From: Chryseosolibacter histidinae | Lineage (GTDB): Bacteria; Bacteroidota; Bacteroidia; Cytophagales; Cyclobacteriaceae | Length of the DNA: 64,000 bases | Direction: 5' to 3' | NCBI RefSeq assembly: GCF_018598225.1 | Contig: NZ_JAHESF010000015.1 | Coordinates: forward strand, 62,001 to 126,000 | Part shown: positions 42,030-51,180 of the stretch, piece by piece | Layout of the letters: every line of letters starts with the position of its first letter | Numbering within the stretch: the first letter of the stretch is position 1 | Program-made: the position numbers and the translations under genes | Notes under the pieces: generated by a model | The model's database searches: none | What the model saw: only the letters and a program-made list of their open reading frames with translations | Told to the model about the DNA's origin: nothing

Positions 42030-45000
42030 ATGATAAGAAAACTATTGAACCTTATGAATCCGCTACGGACTTCGTTGGGGCTGGGGGTGATCCTGCTGCT
42101 CTTTTCGAATGCAACGTGGGCGCAGCAAGTTTCCGGTAAAGTGAGCGCCGATGATGGCGAAGCGTTGCCCGGTGTTAATGTGATCGTTGACGGCACATCC
42201 ATCGGTACAACCACGGATGCCAGTGGTCAGTATACATTGAGTGTTGGCAGCCCTAATGCAGTGCTCGTATTTTCCTTTATAGGCTATACCACCCAGCGTG
42301 TGGCGGTAGACAATAAAACTGTTGTTAACGTAACACTGCTTCCGGATATTCAAACACTCAATGAAGTTGTTGTGGTAGGATATGGAACGCAGAAGAAAGT
42401 GAATCTTACGGCAGCGGTGTCAACAGTCTCTTCTGAAGAGATCGTTTCCAGGCAGGCTCCCAATACGGTCTCTTTGTTGCAGGGCCGTACGCCCGGCCTC
42501 CAGATCGTTCAGAATTCGGGCCTGCCGGGAGCTGAAGATAACCAGATCCGGATCCGCGGACAGGGCACGTTCAGCTCTGCGGGCAGCAACCCACTGGTAC
42601 TGATCGACGGTGTTGAAGGCAAGCTCGAGTTGCTGAATCCCAATGTGATCGAAGATATTTCCGTGTTGAAAGATGCGGCTTCGGCGGCCATCTACGGTTC
42701 GCGCGCTGCAAACGGTGTGATCCTCGTGACCACTAAAAAAGGAAAGGAAGGCCGCCTCAACATCGAATACAACTACAATTACTCCCTGCAGGACCCATCG
42801 ATCAAGATCGATCGTGTGACCAACTCGGTGGAGTACATGGAGCTGATGAACAAGGCGATCGACTACTCCGGAAGACAGACACAATGGCGATACACCGATG
42901 CGCAGATCGAGGCATACCGTCAGGGATCCGTCACCAACCCCGCGCAATATCCCAGCGCCGACTGGACTTCATATCTCATCCGCAAAGCTCCGATCCACAA
43001 ACATTATCTCGGGATCAACGGTGGTAAAGGTGGCACCACTTTCAATGTCGGCCTGGGGGTGCTTGACGAGACCGGGCTATTGTTAGCTACTGATTATTCC
43101 CGTTATGATGCGCAGGTCAATTTCAAAACAAACCTGGGCGGGCGTGTGACCTTTGGGAGTAATATTTCCATGGCAAAAGGAAAACGTCATGATTCAGCGC
43201 TGACGACCGGCAACACAGGACCTCAGCTGATCGACTCCAACAGCTCTGAAGATCAAATGTTGTCAGCCTATGCGGCACCTCCGACGAGCACACCTTTGCT
43301 GGCCGATGGCAGTGGGAGGTTCACAGCTTATGCTTTTCAGAACAAAGGCGGTAACAAGAACCCGATCGCTATTGCCACAGACGGTGGTGGAAAAGAATTC
43401 GTCAATAACTATATACTGTTCACACCTTATATAGATGTTAAGATCCTGGAAGGATTGACGGCCCAGGTCAAGGGCTCCGTCCGTTTCCAGGAAGAGATGG
43501 CCAAGGCGCTGGTGGTGTCGTCTGTAGGCTATGAGTTCTTCCCTGATGCCAATGGCGTTTACAATCAGGGCGCGATATGGAATGGCGGCGCCAACTCGCT
43601 TGCACAGCGCAACACGCGTGAGAATCAGTATACGCTGTTTGGAACACTCAATTACACAAAAACCATTGGCAGCGATCATCATATCACAGGCCTGGCGGGC
43701 TTTCAGCAGGAAAGTTTCCGCTACGACCGTCTCGATGCTTACCGCACCAAACTTCCATCCAAACAGCTTTGGGAGCTCGCAGCAGGGCCTGCGGCAAGTC
43801 AGACCACCGGCAGCGATGCTTATGAGTGGGCGCTTCGGTCGTTTTTTGGACGGGCGAATTATGATTACAAGGATCGCTACCTGTTCGAGGCAAGCTTCCG
43901 TTATGATGCTTCATCACGTTTTCCGGAGAGCAATCGCTGGGCATTTTTCCCATCGCTTTCGGGAGGCTGGCGTCTCTCGGAAGAATCTTTCATGACCGGT
44001 ATCAGCTGGATCGACGAGCTGAAGCTGCGCGGATCGTGGGGGCAGCTGGGTAATCAGAATATCGGTAACTATCCTTATCAGGATATACTGCATATCTCGA
44101 CGGCACCTGATGATGAGGTATTGGATTATAATTTCGGCGGCGTGCTGACGCAAGGGATCTCCAAGCGTTCGTTGAACAATACCAACATCCGGTGGGAGAC
44201 CACCACCGTAACGGACCTCGGATTGGATTTTGCGCTCTTCAACGCAAAATTGTTCGGTTCAGTAGACTGGTATAAAAAGACCACGAAAGATATCCTGCGA
44301 AGCCTGCAGGTGCCCGATCATATCGGACTGGAAGCTCCTACGATCAACGACGGTATCCTCGAGAATACCGGCTGGGAGTTCATTCTCGGGTACAGAAACA
44401 AGATCGGAGATTTCAGCTACAGCGTTAATGGAAACCTGGAAACATACCGGAACAAACTGATCAGGTTCGGCGCACGGGAGATCAGCGGTGTCAACATCCG
44501 TCAGGAAGGACTTCCTTACAATACTTATTATGTGCTGCTCCAGGACGGTATTTACCAAAACCAAAATGAGGTCACTAACGGACCCACCCCTGCCTATACA
44601 AGCATACTGCCTCAGCCAGGTGACCTGAGATTCAAAGATATCAGCGGCCCCGATGGTGTTCCGGATGGCGTGGTAGACCTGACCTATGACCGGGCACCGG
44701 TGGAAGGCGTATTTCCAAAGTTCAATTACGGCATGAACCTTTCCGCTTCGTATAAAGGTTTCGACCTGAGCGTTTTTGTGCAAGGTGTTTATGGAAGGAA
44801 AACGTATGTTACAGGCTGGGGAGTTTCTCCGTTCAACCAGGCATCGGCGCCGCCTTCCTGGTGGAAAACAGATGCCTGGGATGGCGAAGGAACGTCCAAC
44901 TCCGTTCCGCACATCTATGTAGACAGCGGATACACCCCTAATTCACAGAACTCCACGTTCTGGCTGGGCAACTCTTCTTACCTGCGCTTGAAGAATGTAC

Positions 45001-45203
45001 AACTGGGCTACACACTCCCGGTTGCATGGAGCCAGAAGGTGAAACTGCAGAGCCTCAGGGTATACACCGCCGCCGACAACCTGGTGACCTTTACCAAGTT
45101 CTTCCAGGGACTGGATCCTGAACGTACGGCAACGAATTCGGCACGTGCCGCCATCTATCCTCAGTCAACCATTTATTCATTTGGCGTCAGAGCAACCTTA
45201 TAA
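42030..45203 (+). CDS. SusC/RagA-type TonB-dependent receptor (without STN domain)
   Basis: 1057 residues. Signal sequence to about residue 32 (LLLFSNATWAQQ), carboxypeptidase-like domain (VSGKVSADDGEALPGVNVIVDGTSIGTTTDASGQYTL), TonB box-like LNEVVVVGYGTQKK, plug domain (QIRIRGQGTFSSAGSNPLVLIDGVEG, YGSRAANGVILVTTKKGKEG) and the SusC-type barrel. It forms the outer-membrane channel of a SusCD importer. No STN domain precedes it, so it cannot signal through FecR in the usual way. SusD lies 11 nt downstream. Confidence 0.96.
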   Translation: MIRKLLNLMNPLRTSLGLGVILLLFSNATWAQQVSGKVSADDGEALPGVNVIVDGTSIGTTTDASGQYTLSVGSPNAVLVFSFIGYTTQRVAVDNKTVVNVTLLPDIQTLNEVVVVGYGTQKKVNLTAAVSTVSSEEIVSRQAPNTVSLLQGRTPGLQIVQNSGLPGAEDNQIRIRGQGTFSSAGSNPLVLIDGVEGKLELLNPNVIEDISVLKDAASAAIYGSRAANGVILVTTKKGKEGRLNIEYNYNYSLQDPSIKIDRVTNSVEYMELMNKAIDYSGRQTQWRYTDAQIEAYRQGSVTNPAQYPSADWTSYLIRKAPIHKHYLGINGGKGGTTFNVGLGVLDETGLLLATDYSRYDAQVNFKTNLGGRVTFGSNISMAKGKRHDSALTTGNTGPQLIDSNSSEDQMLSAYAAPPTSTPLLADGSGRFTAYAFQNKGGNKNPIAIATDGGGKEFVNNYILFTPYIDVKILEGLTAQVKGSVRFQEEMAKALVVSSVGYEFFPDANGVYNQGAIWNGGANSLAQRNTRENQYTLFGTLNYTKTIGSDHHITGLAGFQQESFRYDRLDAYRTKLPSKQLWELAAGPAASQTTGSDAYEWALRSFFGRANYDYKDRYLFEASFRYDASSRFPESNRWAFFPSLSGGWRLSEESFMTGISWIDELKLRGSWGQLGNQNIGNYPYQDILHISTAPDDEVLDYNFGGVLTQGISKRSLNNTNIRWETTTVTDLGLDFALFNAKLFGSVDWYKKTTKDILRSLQVPDHIGLEAPTINDGILENTGWEFILGYRNKIGDFSYSVNGNLETYRNKLIRFGAREISGVNIRQEGLPYNTYYVLLQDGIYQNQNEVTNGPTPAYTSILPQPGDLRFKDISGPDGVPDGVVDLTYDRAPVEGVFPKFNYGMNLSASYKGFDLSVFVQGVYGRKTYVTGWGVSPFNQASAPPSWWKTDAWDGEGTSNSVPHIYVDSGYTPNSQNSTFWLGNSSYLRLKNVQLGYTLPVAWSQKVKLQSLRVYTAADNLVTFTKFFQGLDPERTATNSARAAIYPQSTIYSFGVRATL

Positions 45204-45214
45204 TATTTACACCG

Positions 45215-46708
45215 ATGAAAACGAATATAAGATCAGTAAGCTTTTTTATTGCAGCCATCATGTTGCTATCGGCTTGCAGTGATTTTCTGGAAAAGGAGCC
45301 GTTGACGAGATTGAGCTCTGAAACGTTCTGGAAAACGGAACAGGATGTACAGGCGGCGCTAGCTGCTACCTATTCGGCATACCGGACCAGCATTTTTGGT
45401 TCGGCCAGGGGCGCCAACGGTGTTTCGTTCGATCTGGAAAGCCTGTCGGATAATGCCATCATCACTTCAAGCTTTGCAGGCTACCAGGGAATCATGCAGG
45501 GCGGTATCGGTCCCAGCACGGGAGGAGCGATCAACCAGTTCTGGAGCGATTGTTATAATGGTATAGCTAAATGCAATTATTTCCTTGATAATGTCGACAA
45601 GGCAAAGGGCTTTCTTACAGATGCCAATTACAATAAGTACAAAGCCGAAGCGCTGTTCAACCGTTGTTACTTTTACAACGAACTGGTGCAATTATATGGA
45701 GCAGTTCCTTTGATACTGGTATCTCAGGATCTGAACAGCGGATACCAGAATGTGCCGCGTACACCGAAGGCTGAAGTGGTGACACAGCTACTCCAGGATA
45801 TCGATGTAGCCATCGCCGGTTTACCCAATTCAGCTTACACCGATGGCCATGCCGTTAAGGGAAGCGCCATCATGCTGAAAGTACGCATCCTGATGAACAA
45901 CCAGCGTTACAATGAGGCCGCAAGCGCCGCATGGAGTCTCATCGGAGATGCGGCTAACCCGTTCAGGCTTTACAACAATTATCCCGGTATTTTTTTCAAA
46001 GAACAGAAGAACAATCCCGAGATCATGTTCTCGGTTCAATACCAGGCCCCGGATGATTATCATCAGCTGGATCAGTATGTCAGCAGCCGTATGTCCGTGT
46101 TCCCCACGCCGCAGCTACGCGACTCTTATGAGACCAATCCGGTGACAGGGCTGAAGGATCCACGTTTGAAGATGACTATTTTTCAGGCAGGTGATCCATG
46201 GGTTAACAATACCAAAACGGGTACTTTCTCCAATGACGGCCGCGTATCGGAAGGTGCTATACCATTCACCAACATGGCATTTAAAAAATGGATCGATCCT
46301 GCGCTCCGTACCGCCAACTCATCCAATCTGAGCGATCAGCATATCGTGAAGATGCGTTATGCAGATCTGCTGTTACTATATGCGGAAGCGATGTTTGAAA
46401 GCGGTCAGGGAAGCGATGCACGTGCGCTCAAAGCGTTGAACGATGTGCGTGCCCGGCCCGGCGTGGATATGCCTCCCGTACCTGCGTTGACCCAGGACAT
46501 TATCCGAAACGAACGCCGTGTTGAGCTGGCCTACGAAGGACTGCGTTACAATGATTTGATCCGCTGGAATATTGCTCACATCAATATCCCCCAGATCCAG
46601 TATCACCAGAACGGAAGCAAGCGTAAATTCGATGGCTACCTCTGGCCCATCCCGCAGGGTCAGATGGACATCATGCAGGGCGTGTGGCAAAACAACGCAC
46701 CCTGGTAA
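45215..46708 (+). CDS. SusD/RagB family substrate-binding lipoprotein
   Basis: 497 residues. Lipobox LLSAC near residue 21, then SDFLEKEPLTRLSSETFWKTEQDVQAALAATYSAYR, TPR-like helices (YNKYKAEALFNRCYFYNELVQLYGAVPLI), and the SusD end block ERRVELAYEGLRYNDLIRWN. It covers the SusC barrel and captures the substrate at the surface. An intrinsic terminator follows 30 nt after the stop. Confidence 0.96.
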   Translation: MKTNIRSVSFFIAAIMLLSACSDFLEKEPLTRLSSETFWKTEQDVQAALAATYSAYRTSIFGSARGANGVSFDLESLSDNAIITSSFAGYQGIMQGGIGPSTGGAINQFWSDCYNGIAKCNYFLDNVDKAKGFLTDANYNKYKAEALFNRCYFYNELVQLYGAVPLILVSQDLNSGYQNVPRTPKAEVVTQLLQDIDVAIAGLPNSAYTDGHAVKGSAIMLKVRILMNNQRYNEAASAAWSLIGDAANPFRLYNNYPGIFFKEQKNNPEIMFSVQYQAPDDYHQLDQYVSSRMSVFPTPQLRDSYETNPVTGLKDPRLKMTIFQAGDPWVNNTKTGTFSNDGRVSEGAIPFTNMAFKKWIDPALRTANSSNLSDQHIVKMRYADLLLLYAEAMFESGQGSDARALKALNDVRARPGVDMPPVPALTQDIIRNERRVELAYEGLRYNDLIRWNIAHINIPQIQYHQNGSKRKFDGYLWPIPQGQMDIMQGVWQNNAPW

Positions 46709-46738
46709 TTGTTCTGTAACCGTGAAGCATTAAGAAAA

Positions 46739-46767
46739 GAGCCGGGAGCAATTCCGGCTTTTTTTTT
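46739..46767 (+). terminator. Terminator of the first SusC/SusD operon
   Basis: AGCCGG (46740-46745) pairs with CCGGCT (46754-46759), followed by an uninterrupted T run to 46767. The A-rich left flank can extend the stem by several A-T pairs. Confidence 0.85.
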
Positions 46768-46873
46768 AAACAATTTTTCATTTCCAAAAAAAGGCAGCAG
46801 ATATAGTCATTTGGACCTTTCGCTGGGTCTTTACTATATTAGGCCAGTAGACTATTCTATTCCGTATCGATAT

Positions 46874-47089
46874 ATGGATAAGTTCAAAGACCTCCTTCAG
46901 CGCTTCAGCAAAAACACGGCATCGCAGCCGGAAGCTGAAGAATTCCTGCGCATGAGCCAAAACGACGAGGCGGCTGCCGAAATTGAAAAGCACATGGACG
47001 ACCTGTTGGCGCGCGACGATGAGCAAAAGGGGCTGAATGAGCAGGAATGGACTGAATCGATCCAGCAGATCTTAAAGAAAAGAGTATAG
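46874..47089 (+). CDS. 71-residue protein resembling the cytoplasmic head of FecR anti-sigma factors
   Basis: MDKFKDLLQRFSKNTASQPEAEEFLRMSQ resembles the N-terminal cytoplasmic part of Bacteroidota FecR proteins, which binds the ECF sigma. The product ends after 71 residues with no membrane helix or periplasmic FecR domain. It follows an operon whose sigma factor lacks a normal FecR, so it may act as a free mini anti-sigma. The FecR relationship is a pattern judgement; a small unrelated helical protein is possible. Confidence 0.6.
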   Translation: MDKFKDLLQRFSKNTASQPEAEEFLRMSQNDEAAAEIEKHMDDLLARDDEQKGLNEQEWTESIQQILKKRV

Positions 47090-47174
47090 CATGTAGAATT
47101 TAGAATATAGAATGAGGTATTTGTATTATTCTAAATTCTAACTCCTAAATTCTAAATTCTGTTTTAAAATTCTA
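47087..47174. repeat. Heptamer inverted-repeat element, TAGAATT family
   Basis: Sits between two convergent genes and touches both stops. From the left stop TAG it reads TGTAGAATTTAGAATATAGA; the right arm (47126-47174) carries TTCTAAATTCTAACTCCTAA and onward. On the minus strand the AraC stop TAG is itself the first part of TAGAATT. Spacer only about 8 nt. Confidence 0.9.
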
Positions 47175-48050
47175 TCTCAAATGACTGGGCGGATATCCAT
47201 ATCGTTTTTTAAACAGATCATTGAAATGCGACAGCTTCTTGTACCCGATGCTGGCGGCGATCTCGCTGACCGGTAGTTTTGAGTCGCGAAGAAAAGCCCG
47301 TGCCCTTTTCATACGTTCTTCCAGCACAAACTGCTGCATGGTGACGTTGTACATGGCTTTGAAATCCTTCCGCAGCTTGTGTTTGTCTATTTTCATTTTG
47401 CCGGCCACAGCGTCGGCAGAGAAACGATCCTGTAAATGATCGATCAGGTATTTGCGCACAAGCTCCAGCCGGTGCCGGGTGAGCTGTTTTGTATTGCGCA
47501 TGGCGATGTTATTGAGGCACTCTAACAGGATCTCGAGCACGCGCACATTCATAAACGTTTGCCAGCAGATGCCGGTCCAGTCGTTGTGCAGTATCTCGTT
47601 TATTTTCTTTCGCATGTCGGTGGTGCACTCCAGGATCTTTTCACTCGCTGAAAAGAACTGTTGTTCCCTGATACTTTTAAGCATCTCGCTGAGAATGGGG
47701 AAGTGCGCTTCCAGACGTTGAAGGTACTCAACAGAGAGGTGAATGCTGAAGGTCTCCGATCTGCCGGGCGCTACAGTGCATTGGTAAGTAGCGGTGGGCA
47801 CGCATACCAGGGCATATTGTTGCGGGCGAAGGCTGTAACTTTTGCCATTGATGGTGTAATGTACGCGGGCCCCCAGGTTAAAATGCAGTCCGATGAAATC
47901 ACGCCGCTGGGCTATTGAAAAGGTGGTGGCGGAAGTAACAGTGCGGCTGGCGTGCGAGAGGTACGCAAAGCCCAGCTTATCCTTCTCCAGGGGGTCTGCA
48001 AGGCCTGCCAGCGTTAGCGGCACGAGGGTATTTGTGGTATTGAGGTTCAT
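47172..48050 (-). CDS. AraC-family transcriptional regulator
   Basis: About 292 residues. N-terminal ligand-sensing region (DFIGLHFNLGARVHYTINGKSYSLRPQQYALVCVP is cupin-like), and a C-terminal AraC DNA-binding domain: YLIDHLQDRFSADAVAGKMKIDKHKLRKDFKAMYNVTMQQFVLEERMKRARAFL and LPVSEIAASIGYKKLSHFNDLFKKRYGYPPSHLR. The ATG at 48050 fits the sensor domain; an upstream in-frame ATG at 48098 is possible. Its targets are not evident; the divergent neighbour is a zinc-ribbon gene. Confidence 0.92.
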   Translation of the reverse strand: MNLNTTNTLVPLTLAGLADPLEKDKLGFAYLSHASRTVTSATTFSIAQRRDFIGLHFNLGARVHYTINGKSYSLRPQQYALVCVPTATYQCTVAPGRSETFSIHLSVEYLQRLEAHFPILSEMLKSIREQQFFSASEKILECTTDMRKKINEILHNDWTGICWQTFMNVRVLEILLECLNNIAMRNTKQLTRHRLELVRKYLIDHLQDRFSADAVAGKMKIDKHKLRKDFKAMYNVTMQQFVLEERMKRARAFLRDSKLPVSEIAASIGYKKLSHFNDLFKKRYGYPPSHLR

Positions 48051-48185
48051 AAAACGTGGGGTTAACCGACTTAATTTCGCAAAATCGCCAGAACGCATGT
48101 TTACGTTTTCCGGATAAAATTTTATGATTTTTGAAAATTTTCATCGCCACTAGTCATCGTTTCGTGCGTCCGTGTCTTATTTAAA

Positions 48186-48424
48186 ATGCAAAACGCAAAA
48201 AAGCGCAAAGGAACCGCAGAGACCGCAGAGAAGTATATGCAGTATTTCCTCTGGCCTGCGCAGATCTGTTTGAATCGCTTATCGGATACGGCAGGAGAAC
48301 ACAAAGATTTCGCTAATGCTCGTTCAAGGAGAACTCTGCGCCCTCTGCGTGTTCTCCGCGATCTCCGCGGTTAAAAAAAACTTAGCCGCTTTGCCTCTTC
48401 GTGCACTTTGCGTGAACTGCATTG
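48186..48424. repeat. Nonamer inverted-repeat element (CCGCAGAGA / TCTCCGCG type)
   Basis: Between two divergent genes. The left arm (48186-48231) ends with ACCGCAGAGACCGCAGAG, two identical 9-mers; the right arm (48324-48424) carries CTCTGCGCC, CTCTGCGTG, TTCTCCGCG and ATCTCCGCG, then CTTTGCGTG-type words that complement the AAACGCAAA part of the left arm. Period 9, not 7. Similar CTCTGCG/CTTTGCG words are, as far as I recall, common intergenic repeats in many environmental bacteria. The remaining bases of this 530-bp gap show nothing recognisable. Confidence 0.75.
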
Positions 48425-48629
48425 TTATTAAAGTACTTCTTAGTCTCAGGAGTTTCCTCTAAATGGGTAACGTTGGCAAAATCAGGACCGGAACGCCTCT
48501 CTTCAAATCCTTGCATTGATTAAGAAGGTTTAGGTTAATATATCTCAGCTCGGCTTCCGGTTCCTGATTTTATTTTAAAATGTAATACTGAAAATATTTC
48601 CATCCTTGAAATTACTGCTACAGCGTTGG

Positions 48630-48932
48630 ATGGGGCGTAAGCCAGGCCCCAAAAAAGATCTTCATGGTTTTGTTAAGGACGAGCAGCATGTATGCCGCGC
48701 CTGTATGAATCCCCTGTCAGGCTGGAGCCTCACCGGTTCGCTCGAAGAAGATGATATCCTCGTCTGCGCCACCTGCGGCCGCTCCGGAAGATTCAGCAAC
48801 AAGTTCGGCCTGGTACCCATGACCAACGACGAGATCATAGGCCTGTTCCTGGAATTACCACTTCAGGACTGGCTGAAAATGCACGAGCTCGAATACAAGA
48901 TCCGGCAGGAACGACAACGCGGAAATGCATAG
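48630..48932 (+). CDS. Small zinc-ribbon protein
   Basis: 100 residues from ATG 48630. Two CxxC pairs (CRACMN and CATCGR) spaced about 29 residues apart should bind one zinc ion. The C-terminal part is helical (NDEIIGLFLELPLQDWLKMHELEYKIRQERQR). No family is recognised. The TAG stop lies inside the following TAGTCCACA heptamer. A TTG upstream (48606) would add eight residues and is less likely. Confidence 0.65.
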   Translation: MGRKPGPKKDLHGFVKDEQHVCRACMNPLSGWSLTGSLEEDDILVCATCGRSGRFSNKFGLVPMTNDEIIGLFLELPLQDWLKMHELEYKIRQERQRGNA

Positions 48933-49094
48933 TCCACAGCCCACGGTCGACGGTCCACAGCAATGCCGTGCTAAATCAGCGTTTGCTTATTTCGAGACGG
49001 TAGTAGTACCTGCCAATGGCTATCTGGATACGAAGTGCGGTCATGGCCGACACACTACACGGCCGTGGACTGTCGACTGTGAACCGTGGACTCT
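48930..49094. repeat. Heptamer inverted-repeat element, GTCCACA/GTCGACG family (copy 3)
   Basis: Starts with the stop codon of the zinc-ribbon gene: TAGTCCACAGCCCACGGTCG and onward (48930-48960). The right arm (49059-49094) reads GCCGTGGACTGTCGACTGTG and onward. Spacer about 98 nt. Same family as 31388-31658 and 36466-36597. Confidence 0.88.
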
Positions 49095-49178
49095 TCGGTA
49101 ATCTTTTCTTAACGAATTAATAATCAACATTCATTACGGTGCCCTTCATTATCTGATAATTTTCGGTTTAATTCTGCA

Positions 49179-50987
49179 ATGAGGTTTCGTATCAATACAA
49201 TAACCACACGGTTGTTCTTTTCTTTCGGTATCCTTGTCTTCAATATTGTGATCATTTCAGTGCTGGCCCTGTTCTTCCTCTGGCGCACAGGTGTGATCAG
49301 CAAGATCAGCCACCGCATCGACAACCAGCGGATCCTGGCCATACAGCTTATTAAAACCGATCTCGATTTTCTGCGGTTTGAAACCGTCAATCAGCAGTAT
49401 TATGAAACAGGGCAGAGTTCGCTACTGCAGCAGCGCGACAGCCTCTCAGAATTGATTCGCAATCAGAACCTGTTATTATACGGCGAAATGGTGGCGAACG
49501 ACTTCCTGATCGACTATGAGTTTCACCAGATCGACAGTGCGCTTGCCATCTACAATACTACTTTCAGCGTGCTCACGTCCAGGATCAACGAGCGCGGCTT
49601 TAAAGATCACGGGCTGGAGGGCATCATGCGTGAGTATGCACACCAGCTCGAGAACATGCATACTGCCATTCCTATGACGGAGCTGCTCACCCTGCGCCGC
49701 CATGAAAAAGATTTCATGCTGCGCAAGGAAGACCGTTACATAGATCGCTTCAATGAAGTGGCCGCCAGGGCATTGCTGGCCATGAACCAGAAGGGACAAC
49801 AGGCTTGCGCCGAGATCCTCGGAAATTACCAGGCTGCATTCAGGCATCTCACGGCACTCGACTACGAGATCGGCGTCACGCCCCAGGAAGGACTGCTCGG
49901 CAAGCTGAACGTTCAAACGAAGGTGATGTCAGACCGGCTGGCGCAGCTCACACTGCTGTCGAACGAGCGTAAAGACGAGGTGATCAAAAAAAGCGCGATC
50001 ATCTTTTCGGTGATCTCTTTTATTCTCATCGTTTTTTCGATGATCCTTACTTATTACACTTCCACCCGGCTGGCAAGACCGATCCGGAAGCTTTCATCCA
50101 CCATCGGAAAATTTATTGTGAACGAAGGGCTGAATGAAAAGGAGCTGGAGAATGCGGCCGTCGCCGATGAGATCGGTAATCTTTCACATTCCTTTATCAA
50201 GCTGAGCCGCAAATTGAAAACACAGTTCAGCGAGATCCTCCACCAGAACAAAGAACTGCAAAAGCTCAACGAAGAGCTCGACCGTTTTATCTATAGCGCT
50301 GCCCACGACCTCAAGTCGCCACTGGCGTCGTTGCACGGACTGGTTTTACTGGCCGAAAGAGAGATCAACAGTCCACAGCATGCGCATTACTTCGAGATGA
50401 TGAGCGCTTCGCTGGGCAAGCTCGATGGATTTATCCGCGACATCACCGACTACGCCAAGAACAAAAGACAGCAGCTCAGGGTAGAACGTGTGGATGCGGA
50501 GCGTATGGTACGGGAGATCCTCGAAAGCGTGAGGTTCCTTCCCCAGGCGGACCGCATGCAGGTGATTGTGAACATCGAAGGAGCTGATTTCTATACCGAC
50601 AAAACCCGGCTCGAGATCATCCTTAAAAACCTGATCTCAAATTCCTTTCGCTACATGGACTTCACCAAGAGCGATCCCTTTATCAGGATAGAGGGTGTGG
50701 TGAGCGAAACCTGTATGAATATTTCGGTGGCCGATAACGGCATCGGTATTGCCAGGCAACACATTCGCAAAGTGTTCGATATGTTCTACAGGGCCGTTGA
50801 ACATTCAAAAGGAACGGGCATCGGATTGTTCCTCGTAAAAGAGTCGGTGAAGATGCTGCGGGGCCGGATCTCTGTAAAGTCGAGCCTCGGTGAGTGGACC
50901 GTTTTTTACCTGAACCTGCCTAATCTCAGGCAAGGCAATGTGAACACACCTGAAAGCGAAGCCGTGATACTGGACGAGATGATCTAG
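49179..50987 (+). CDS. Membrane sensor histidine kinase
   Basis: 602 residues. Two membrane helices (LFFSFGILVFNIVIISVLALFFLW near 12-35 and IIFSVISFILIVFSMILTYY near 275-295) flank a large helical periplasmic sensor domain of about 235 residues. HAMP linker, then HisKA with the phosphorylated His at about residue 376 (FIYSAAHDLKSPLASLHGL), N-box LKNLISNSFRYMD, G1 VADNGIGI and G2 GTGIGLFLV of the HATPase domain. No response regulator gene is adjacent. The YfiR-family gene follows after a repeat. Confidence 0.94.
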   Translation: MRFRINTITTRLFFSFGILVFNIVIISVLALFFLWRTGVISKISHRIDNQRILAIQLIKTDLDFLRFETVNQQYYETGQSSLLQQRDSLSELIRNQNLLLYGEMVANDFLIDYEFHQIDSALAIYNTTFSVLTSRINERGFKDHGLEGIMREYAHQLENMHTAIPMTELLTLRRHEKDFMLRKEDRYIDRFNEVAARALLAMNQKGQQACAEILGNYQAAFRHLTALDYEIGVTPQEGLLGKLNVQTKVMSDRLAQLTLLSNERKDEVIKKSAIIFSVISFILIVFSMILTYYTSTRLARPIRKLSSTIGKFIVNEGLNEKELENAAVADEIGNLSHSFIKLSRKLKTQFSEILHQNKELQKLNEELDRFIYSAAHDLKSPLASLHGLVLLAEREINSPQHAHYFEMMSASLGKLDGFIRDITDYAKNKRQQLRVERVDAERMVREILESVRFLPQADRMQVIVNIEGADFYTDKTRLEIILKNLISNSFRYMDFTKSDPFIRIEGVVSETCMNISVADNGIGIARQHIRKVFDMFYRAVEHSKGTGIGLFLVKESVKMLRGRISVKSSLGEWTVFYLNLPNLRQGNVNTPESEAVILDEMI

Positions 50988-51102
50988 TAACGGAGTCAGT
51001 AATCGGTAATCAGTAACCAGTAATCAGGATCAGTAACGTGGAGGGATAATACAACGCTCGAACCGATTACTGAATACCGATTACCCGATTACCGTTTACC
51101 AT
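50988..51102. repeat. Heptamer inverted-repeat element, CAGTAAT/CGGTAAT family (copy 2)
   Basis: Starts 3 nt after the TAG of the histidine kinase: left arm 50991-51037 (GGAGTCAGTAATCGGTAATC and onward), right arm 51061-51102 (ACCGATTACTGAATACCGAT and onward). Same heptamers as 7562-7665, 43 kb away. Confidence 0.9.
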
Positions 51103-51180
51103 TTTGTTTAATAATGCCCCCGTAACATCCGGATAACAGCAACGCACTAGTATTGACGGATCACCAACGAATCATTCAGG

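Noticed and set aside
7562-51102. Tandem repeats as possible CRISPR arrays
   Set aside because: Units are only 7 nt (9 nt once) with no unique spacers of 30-40 nt, the arms are inverted relative to each other, and no cas gene is present.
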